Positions 31,907 to 37,344 of a stretch of DNA of 37,344 nucleotides are shown one piece after another. This stretch comes from Casp-Chloro-G3 sp002816715. Lineage in GTDB: Bacteria > Chloroflexota > Dehalococcoidia > Lucifugimonadales > UBA3495. The stretch covers positions 1 through 37,344 of the forward strand of contig JAQBUV010000015.1 in assembly GCA_027623815.1 (NCBI GenBank), in the 5' to 3' direction. Position 1 is the stretch's first letter. Every line of letters starts with the position of its first letter. The position numbers and the translations under genes are program-made. The notes beneath the pieces were generated by a model. That model had not been told where the DNA came from. It worked only from the letters and a program-made list of their open reading frames with translations, and did not search any database.

Positions 31907-31939
31907 AACGGCGAGGAAACAATTCCTCGCCGTTTTTTT
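31907..31939 (+). terminator. Rho-independent terminator after the second DAHP synthase
   Basis: AACGGCGAGGAA pairs perfectly over 12 bp with TTCCTCGCCGTT, loop ACAA, followed by a run of T. Confidence 0.95.
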
Positions 31940-32326
31940 GTTGCTTACCCTCTACATTCTGGCTAGTTGAATTGCCTATCAAAAACCCGGCGTCAGTTAT
32001 CCCTGGGCAGGTTTCTACCTTGAGCAAGTTCCCAGCCTCCCATTTGCCTCCTATATTGTTCCCTTTAATCAACTCTGCATTGAGCGTAAAAGCGGCAATA
32101 TTTGGTGGAAAGGGTGTTTTCTCCCCAATAAACAGGTGTTATCTCTCACCAGCCTCACAGGTTTTTACACTGTGGTTGTCCACAATCCGCTGTTACCTTT
32201 GCTAGTGGAGTTTCGCACCAAGCGAGTCTTAATCGCCGCGCCAGGGAAAGGTACGGCGGGCGAAATTGTCCGAGCACTCACGTAAATCAGTGAGTAATTT
32301 GCCCCAAAAGGAGGAGGTTCACAGCA
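31940..32326. other. Intergenic region upstream of the carbonic anhydrase gene
   Basis: 387 bp with no gene. A palindromic TTGTCCACAA-type segment lies near 32175-32190, resembling a single DnaA box, and ACTCAC...GTGAGT near 32275-32295. Neither is enough to call an origin or operator. The Shine-Dalgarno AAAGGAGGAGG is at the right end. Confidence 0.5.
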
Positions 32327-33322
32327 GTGCACAAGTTTGCCAGAAAATCCGGAATACTAGCGTTTCTTTTCATGGGTGTGGGCCTTTTGAGCATCGCCTG
32401 CGTCGGCGGCTCATCCGGAGCACCGGCCAGCTCAGAACCCGCTAGCCATACAACCAGCCGTCTGGCCGCCTTGCTGGAGCAGCAGGGCAGCAGCACATCG
32501 GCCAGCGCCGGACATGGAGCCGCCACGGCCACCACCAGTCATGGTGCGGACGCCGTCACCGACCCTCATGCGCCGGCCACCACCAGTCATGGTGCGGACG
32601 GTGGACTCACCACTAGCCCAGTCGCCAATCAAGGCGGAGCACCCCACTGGGAGTACACCGGGCCGGTAGGCCAGCTTAACTGGGCCGACCTGTCCAAAGA
32701 CTTCACGGCCTGCGTTGACGGTTCGGCTCAGTCGCCGGTCAACATCAGCGACCCCATCATGGTCCCGTTGGACAATATCCAGTTCCACTATCAGCCCTCG
32801 CTCATCACGGTGGTCAACAACGGCCATACCATCCAGGCCAACGTGGGCCAGGGCAGCTACATAACGGTGGACGGCCAGCAGTTCCAATTGCTTCAGTTCC
32901 ACTACCACTGGCCCAGTGAGCACACTGTCGCTGGCAAGCAATATTTCATGGAAATGCACCTGGTGCACAAGAACGACCATGACGAACTGGCGGTGGTGGG
33001 AGTGTTGATGGAGCGGGGCAATCACAACACCTTACTTGATCCGGTCTGGAGCGCCATGCCCATGACCGCCGGAGAGGAGCACGCCTCCAGTCACACTTTC
33101 GACTTTGCGCAGCTCCTGCCCGAAGACCCGCGCACTTTCCGGTATCCCGGCTCGCTGACCACCCCACCTTGCTCGGAAGGAGTGCGCTGGATGGTGTTCG
33201 CTGACCCGATACAGGTCTCCGCTGAGCAGGTAGACCAGTTCAAGAACGTAATCGGTTACGACAGCCGGTACACCCAGCCAATGCACGGGCGTGAAGTGCT
33301 GCTGGACGCGTCTATGGATTAA
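32327..33322 (+). CDS. Alpha-carbonic anhydrase lipoprotein
   Basis: 331 residues, GTG start with AAAGGAGGAGGT upstream. Signal peptide with lipobox SIAC, then a 70-residue low-complexity Ser/Thr/Ala/His linker containing two copies of ATTSHGAD. The catalytic domain (about 110-331) shows HWEYTGPVGQLNW, QSPVNI, LLQFHYHWPSEH with zinc ligands His192 and His194, EMHLVH with His211, and YPGSLTTPPCSEGVRW. It interconverts CO2 and bicarbonate at the cell surface. The gene stands alone, so its link to carbon uptake or pH is inferred. Confidence 0.95.
   Translation: MHKFARKSGILAFLFMGVGLLSIACVGGSSGAPASSEPASHTTSRLAALLEQQGSSTSASAGHGAATATTSHGADAVTDPHAPATTSHGADGGLTTSPVANQGGAPHWEYTGPVGQLNWADLSKDFTACVDGSAQSPVNISDPIMVPLDNIQFHYQPSLITVVNNGHTIQANVGQGSYITVDGQQFQLLQFHYHWPSEHTVAGKQYFMEMHLVHKNDHDELAVVGVLMERGNHNTLLDPVWSAMPMTAGEEHASSHTFDFAQLLPEDPRTFRYPGSLTTPPCSEGVRWMVFADPIQVSAEQVDQFKNVIGYDSRYTQPMHGREVLLDASMD
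32526..32600 (+). repeat. 27-bp tandem duplication in the carbonic anhydrase linker
   Basis: The 27-bp unit beginning CGGCCACCACCAGTCATGGT occurs identically at 32526-32552 and 32574-32600, with a period of 48 bp. It encodes the repeated ATTSHGAD and was probably made by a recent duplication in the spacer between lipid anchor and enzyme. Confidence 0.8.
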
Positions 33323-33330
33323 TAAACTGG

Positions 33331-33395
33331 GGTTCGACAGGCTCACCACGAGCGGAGTGTAACTTGATGCCCGCTCATCCTGAGCTTGTCGAAGG
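33331..33395. repeat. Dispersed inverted repeat element (GTTCGACA...TGTCGAA)
   Basis: GGTTCGACAGGCTCACCACG(AGCGG) at 33331-33355 and CCGCTCATCCTGAGCTTGTC(GAAGG) at 33371-33395 form imperfect arms around a 15-bp centre. Related single arms occur at 4150 and 12753. I know this sequence type as a common dispersed palindrome in bacterial genomes. No other gene lies in 33323-33550. Confidence 0.75.
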
Positions 33396-33550
33396 ACAAT
33401 TTCCTTCAAATGGCAGAGTTATTAATTGGCCATTGCGGCCGAGTCCTGGTCAAAAAAGATCACTCAGGGATTCCGGTGAGCGTCTAGCTAATTCAGCGGA
33501 CGCTCACCAAAAGCAAGTCACCAAGGCAAAATTTAGGAAGGTTCGAGGAT

Positions 33551-35590
33551 ATGAAACTAAACGTAAAAACAAAACTAATTGGAGGGTTCCTGGCAGTTAC
33601 AGCCCTGATGGTGGTAGTCGCCCTGATCAGCTGGATCGGGTTGAACGCCCTGGACGCCGCCGCCGACCACATCGTGCACGAATCCTTGCCGGAACTGGAA
33701 GAAGTCAAGGACCTGGAACTGCAGGTGGCCCTGCAAGGTGAGCTCTATTTTGAGTACGCCCTTACTCTGGAACCAGAGGTACTGGCCGAGGCCAGAGCAA
33801 AGACCCAGGTGATAGTAGAGGAGGCCGGTCAGTTGGAAATCCAACTTCAGGGAGATCCGGAACTGCTGGCCATACTGACCAAGTTCGAGACCGAGTATGT
33901 TACCTACCAGGCCGAGTTGGAAGAAGTCGCCGCCGACTTCGCGCGGGGCGACACAGCGGCCGGTGTGGCCGCCATCCACATCGCCGTCGCCGAGGAAGCC
34001 CAATTGGAAGCTGAGCTGCAAGAACTGATTCATCTTATTGAAGCGGGTGTTGAATCTTCATTTGCATCGGCCCAGTCGGCTCACTCAACATCGGTCAATT
34101 TGATAATTGGCGTTTCCATCATCGCCACACTGGTTGCTCTTGCGCTGGGATTCTTCCTCAGCCGGTCCATCAGCAATGGAGTGAACCAGGTCAAGAACGC
34201 CGTCCAGGACCTGGCCAGCCGGGTGCTGCCGGACCTTGCCGATGTGATCAAGGCGGTGGCGGAAGGTAACCTCACCAAGACTTACCAGGTCAAGCTAGAA
34301 CACGTTATGGTTAAATCTTCAGACGAGATTGGCGAAATGGCCCGTTCCTCGAATGAAATGATGGACCAAGTTGAAAGCATAGGCGAGTCTACCAGCGACA
34401 TGGTAGAAAACCTCAAGAAGCTGATCGGTCAAGTCAGAGAAACTGCCACCACAATGACCGAGTCCAGCAGCCAGTTAGCCAGCGCCGCCGATCAAGCCGG
34501 CCAAGCGACCCAGGGTATAGCCGCGGCTAGTCAGCAGGTGGCCACTGGCGCTCAGGAACAAACTCAAGGCACACAGGACATCACCAACGGCATAGGCCAG
34601 TTGTCTACCGCCATTGACCAGGTGGCCCAGGGCAGCCAGCAACAGTCTGCATCAGTGCAACAGTCTTCCGATATCGGCTCCCAAGTTTCCAAGGCCATCT
34701 CGGAAGTAGCCAGCAACGCCCAGTCTGCTGCCGATGGTGCCCGCCAGGCCAACGAGGCCGCCCAGGATGGTACTGATGTGGTCAACAAGACCGTGATCGG
34801 CATGGAGCGGATCCGCGTCGCCATGGACAGCGCGTCCAACCGAATCGGTGAACTGGGCGAGCAGTCCGCCGAGATCGGCAAGATTGTCGCTGTGATTGAC
34901 GACATCGCCGCCCAGACCAACCTGCTGGCCCTTAACGCCGCCATCGAGGCAGCCCGGGCCGGTGAGCAGGGACGGGGATTCGCGGTTGTAGCCGACGAGG
35001 TCAGGAAGCTGGCCGAGCGGGTTACCGAAGCCACCAAGGAGATTGCCAACCTGATTGAGAACGTCCAGAAGGGCGTGGACGAATCGGTGAAAGCCACCCA
35101 GGACGGCACCAAGGAAGTGTCCGAAGGCGCGCAGCTGGCTGAAGAGGCCGGTCGCTCCCTGGAGCGCATCATGTCCTCCATCAAGTCGGTAGGCGAACAG
35201 ATTGAGCAGATCTCGGCTGCCGCTGAAGAGGTCAGCGCCTCATCTGACGAGATGGTGCAGAACATCGAAAGCGTCCGCGAGGTAACTGAATTAAATTCCG
35301 CAGCTACTGAGCAAATGGCCGCCAACAGCTCCGAGGTGTCTCGGGCGGTGGATGCCATATCCAAAATCACCGAACAGAACAGCGCGGCTATCCAGGAGAT
35401 GTCGGCCTCAGCCGAGGAAATGAGCTCCCAGGTAGAAGAGGTAGTGGCCTCTGCTCAGTCCCTGGATGACATGGCCAAGCAACTACAAGAGGCTGTGTCG
35501 GTATTCCGGTTGGACCAGAACGGCAACGGCAACGGCAACGGGCAGCACATGCCAGCCGCTTCCCGCAAGGGAGAACCGGTTTCCAGGTAG
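33551..35590 (+). CDS. Methyl-accepting chemotaxis protein
   Basis: 679 residues. Membrane helix 1 at about 8-30, an extracytoplasmic four-helix-bundle-like acidic coiled region (30-180) without a recognised ligand pocket, membrane helix 2 at about 184-206, a HAMP domain, and a long cytoplasmic coiled coil. The signalling tip EIGKIVAVIDDIAAQTNLLALNAAIEAARAGEQGRGFAVVADEVRKLAE is essentially invariant. It would couple to CheA/CheW to steer flagella or type IV pili. GGAAGG and GAGGAT precede the ATG. No che genes are in the window. The C-terminus ends in a GNGNGNG-rich tail. Confidence 0.95.
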   Translation: MKLNVKTKLIGGFLAVTALMVVVALISWIGLNALDAAADHIVHESLPELEEVKDLELQVALQGELYFEYALTLEPEVLAEARAKTQVIVEEAGQLEIQLQGDPELLAILTKFETEYVTYQAELEEVAADFARGDTAAGVAAIHIAVAEEAQLEAELQELIHLIEAGVESSFASAQSAHSTSVNLIIGVSIIATLVALALGFFLSRSISNGVNQVKNAVQDLASRVLPDLADVIKAVAEGNLTKTYQVKLEHVMVKSSDEIGEMARSSNEMMDQVESIGESTSDMVENLKKLIGQVRETATTMTESSSQLASAADQAGQATQGIAAASQQVATGAQEQTQGTQDITNGIGQLSTAIDQVAQGSQQQSASVQQSSDIGSQVSKAISEVASNAQSAADGARQANEAAQDGTDVVNKTVIGMERIRVAMDSASNRIGELGEQSAEIGKIVAVIDDIAAQTNLLALNAAIEAARAGEQGRGFAVVADEVRKLAERVTEATKEIANLIENVQKGVDESVKATQDGTKEVSEGAQLAEEAGRSLERIMSSIKSVGEQIEQISAAAEEVSASSDEMVQNIESVREVTELNSAATEQMAANSSEVSRAVDAISKITEQNSAAIQEMSASAEEMSSQVEEVVASAQSLDDMAKQLQEAVSVFRLDQNGNGNGNGQHMPAASRKGEPVSR

Positions 35591-35608
35591 TTAGGCAGTT
35601 CAGTCTCA

Positions 35609-35652
35609 GGAGGGCGTGAGCCGGCCGCAAATAGTCCGGTCTCACGCCCTCC
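35609..35652 (+). terminator. Hairpin after the chemotaxis receptor gene
   Basis: GGAGGGCGTGAGCCGG (35609-35624) pairs with CCGGTCTCACGCCCTCC (35636-35652) with one bulged T. It is strong but lacks a T-run, so it may act as an mRNA end-stabilising hairpin or a weak terminator. Confidence 0.6.
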
Positions 35653-35950
35653 AAATTACTAGACCTACCTAAATTGCTCAACTTGACCTTAATTCATACA
35701 GACAAACCCAGACAAACCCAAAATCCCGACCTAGCAGAGACTCGAAAATGGGACACACAACCGGCTCATTGAGAAGAGATGCTGAATAATAAAGCCTTAA
35801 AAAGCTCATATGTAAAGGGAAATAGGTTTCCCCGGCAGAAAACAAGCGCTGCCGGGGAAATGACCGGGTTGGAATTCCGTCGCCCAGTCTCTAGGGGGTC
35901 CCCTCAAGTAAAGGAACCACCATTGCTAGAGATTAGACGGAGCGCCAACC
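35653..35950. other. Leader region of the sensor kinase gene
   Basis: 298 bp. It contains a direct repeat AGACAAACCC (twice near 35699-35717) and a perfect 12-bp stem, TTTCCCCGGCAG (35827-35838) with CTGCCGGGGAAA (35849-35860), 10-nt loop. An open frame at 35779-35961 runs through the hairpin and is not called. Confidence 0.6.
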
Positions 35951-37246
35951 ATGAAGATTAGTAGGCGCCAACTAGCCCTATACACATTCCTAATTTTATT
36001 GGTGGCATTGTTTGTGACTTTTATTGCAACAAATGGACTTACCTGGAGCGCCAGTCAGACGGATCTGGCGATGCCGTCGTTACGGTCTCCATCGGCCGTG
36101 ATCTGGATGTCGATCAGCTCACTGGGTGGATTGTTCCTGATCCTGGTGGGTTCAATATACCGGCACAGCCGACGGGAGATCGGGTTGGTCAAAGAGAATT
36201 TTGTGGAGCGGCTACGCGCCCAAGAAGACGTGAACCGGTTTTTCAAACTTTCGGTGGATATGCTCTGCATCGTCAGCCCGGAAGGTTATTTTCAAAGGCT
36301 CAACCCGGCCTTCTCAGCGACCCTGGGTTACAGCGAAGAGGAACTGCTCTCCAAGCCCTATCTGTCATTTGTATACCCGGAAGACCAGGAATCGACTATC
36401 GCTGAGGCAATGCGAATATCAACCGACGCCCCGCCCAAGCCATTTAACAATCGGTTTGTGTGCGCGGATGGTACTCAGAAATGGCTGTCCTGGAGCACCA
36501 TGCTGGTTCCAACATCGGGCCAAATTTATGCCATCGCCAGGGAGGTTACCGAACAGCACAAGATACAAGAACAGACCGAAACCTCCCTTAAAGAAAAGGA
36601 GACTCTGCTTACTGAGATTCATCATAGGGTGAAGAACAATATGCAAATGATCTCAAGTCTCCTGAGCTTACAGTCTGAGTTTGTTGAAGACCAGAAGAAC
36701 GTGCACATTTTTCAGGAGTGCCAAGACCGGATCAGGACCATGGCCATGGTCCACGAAAGTTTGTATCAGTCCAAAGACGCTTCAACTGTCGATTTCTCGG
36801 ACTACATCCCATCATTGCTGGACAAAATCATTGGTGGACATACGTCCAGTTCATCATGTATCTCCTCCTCGGCCCAGGTGGAACAGGCGTGTTTAGATGT
36901 TGATACCGCCATTCCATGTGCTCTCATCATCAATGAGCTAGTTTCTAATTCGGTAACTCATGGCCTGTCTGACCAGGCGGTTGGACGCATTTATGTCGAG
37001 TTCAAGCTTCAAGACGATGGCAATTTCAACCTGGTAATCAGCGACGACGGCGTCGGCATGCCGGAGGGCGTCGACTTTCAAGACCCCAACTCATTGGGGC
37101 TGCAACTGGTCAACATGATGGTTGACCAGTTGGACGGCACCATTGAGCTGGATAACAGCAATGGAACTAAATTTATTATGCAATTTCCAAACCCTGGGGC
37201 AAATAAGGCAGTCAGTTTAGGAGACAAGGAGGAAAATCGTGGCTAA
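35951..37246 (+). CDS. PAS-domain sensor histidine kinase (HisKA_2 type)
   Basis: 431 residues. Membrane helices at about 10-30 and 50-68, a coiled linker, one PAS domain (about 93-205; FKLSVDMLCIVSPEGYFQRLNPAFSATLGYS), then a HisKA_2 dimerisation segment EKETLLTEIHHRVKNNMQMISSLLSLQS with phospho-acceptor His224/His225, and an ATPase domain with INELVSNSVTHG (N box) and ISDDGVGMPEG (G1). HisKA_2 kinases often pair with ANTAR- or CheY-type regulators, which are not present up to the window end. Its input is unknown. Upstream hairpin structure could affect expression. Confidence 0.92.
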   Translation: MKISRRQLALYTFLILLVALFVTFIATNGLTWSASQTDLAMPSLRSPSAVIWMSISSLGGLFLILVGSIYRHSRREIGLVKENFVERLRAQEDVNRFFKLSVDMLCIVSPEGYFQRLNPAFSATLGYSEEELLSKPYLSFVYPEDQESTIAEAMRISTDAPPKPFNNRFVCADGTQKWLSWSTMLVPTSGQIYAIAREVTEQHKIQEQTETSLKEKETLLTEIHHRVKNNMQMISSLLSLQSEFVEDQKNVHIFQECQDRIRTMAMVHESLYQSKDASTVDFSDYIPSLLDKIIGGHTSSSSCISSSAQVEQACLDVDTAIPCALIINELVSNSVTHGLSDQAVGRIYVEFKLQDDGNFNLVISDDGVGMPEGVDFQDPNSLGLQLVNMMVDQLDGTIELDNSNGTKFIMQFPNPGANKAVSLGDKEENRG

Positions 37247-37344
37247 AGTGTCAAGGGCGGAGAGAAAACGTACCATCGGGGCGGAGTAATTGTGTACCAC
37301 CAGAGATGTTATGTGGGGTAGGGTTACACAGATAAGAGGGTTTG

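Noticed and set aside
32175..32190. Replication origin suggested by a DnaA-box-like TTGTCCACA
   Set aside because: A single box with one mismatch and no clustered boxes, dnaA or dnaN nearby.
35779..35961. 60-codon ORF before the sensor kinase
   Set aside because: It runs through a perfect palindrome and overlaps the kinase start; the sequence is not protein-like.
37239..37289. 16-codon ORF after the kinase with a GGAGGA site
   Set aside because: Very short, overlaps the kinase 3' end, and no following structure was seen; it might be the remnant of a response regulator start, but this cannot be supported.

Overview
The window reads as a chromosomal segment of an uncultured bacterium. The gene mix (bacterial rpsP-khpA-rimM and yebC-ruvC-ruvA blocks, tandem class I-alpha and I-beta DAHP synthases, many lipoproteins, cyclase-family and cupin genes, dispersed palindromic repeats) suggests a Chloroflexota lineage such as Dehalococcoidia/SAR202. 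That assignment is an inference, because there is no 16S gene or phylogenetic marker comparison. Sigma70-like promoters (TTGACA/TAxxxT) and Shine-Dalgarno sequences are easy to see. No tRNA, rRNA or CRISPR array was found.

Layout. 1-6300: a small cupin, a lipoprotein cytochrome c fused to a sugar-dehydrogenase-like beta-propeller, a short GH26-like glycosidase, a metal-dependent cyclase/hydrolase and fmt. 6350-8020: a MITE-like insertion, a compact transcription unit with a small ORF, a 118-nt hairpin and a terminator, then rpsP-khpA-rimM. 8038-12736: DNA maintenance genes yebC-ruvC-ruvA, a ParE-type toxin-antitoxin pair, and uvrB. 12750-14200: an accessory patch with a HEPN-motif hypothetical gene and a DUF559 endonuclease gene between ~105-bp direct repeats, one copy of which is split by a second small inverted-repeat insertion. 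14245-22329: an iron locus with a DtxR-type regulator and a ferric ABC ATPase on one strand and, divergently, an Fea1-like lipoprotein, ferric-binding protein, GT-C-like membrane protein and permease. 22438-24381: a hypothetical gene, a cupin and an NAD(P)-dependent dehydrogenase, the last two convergent on a strong terminator. 24472-29266: a zinc-type locus (Fur/Zur, ZnuA, ZnuC, ZnuB) followed by a histidine-tailed MFS transporter. 29409-31939: two DAHP synthases, the first preceded by an aromatic-rich leader peptide and an attenuator. 32327-37246: an alpha-carbonic anhydrase lipoprotein, a chemotaxis receptor and a PAS/HisKA_2 sensor kinase.

Most notable signals. (1) A probable leaderless attenuator peptide beginning MSISWFDYGYYYYFTGF, followed by a terminator, ahead of the first DAHP synthase. 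(2) Two short elements with shared terminal inverted repeats CAGGGCAATCGCATCT, each bounded by a perfect 10-bp direct repeat, which define a MITE family with 10-bp target duplications. (3) A second, nested small inverted-repeat element whose empty site is present in the same window. (4) A bacterial relative of the algal iron-assimilation protein Fea1 in a ferric ABC operon. (5) An unassigned promoter-ORF-hairpin-terminator unit at 6514-6783.
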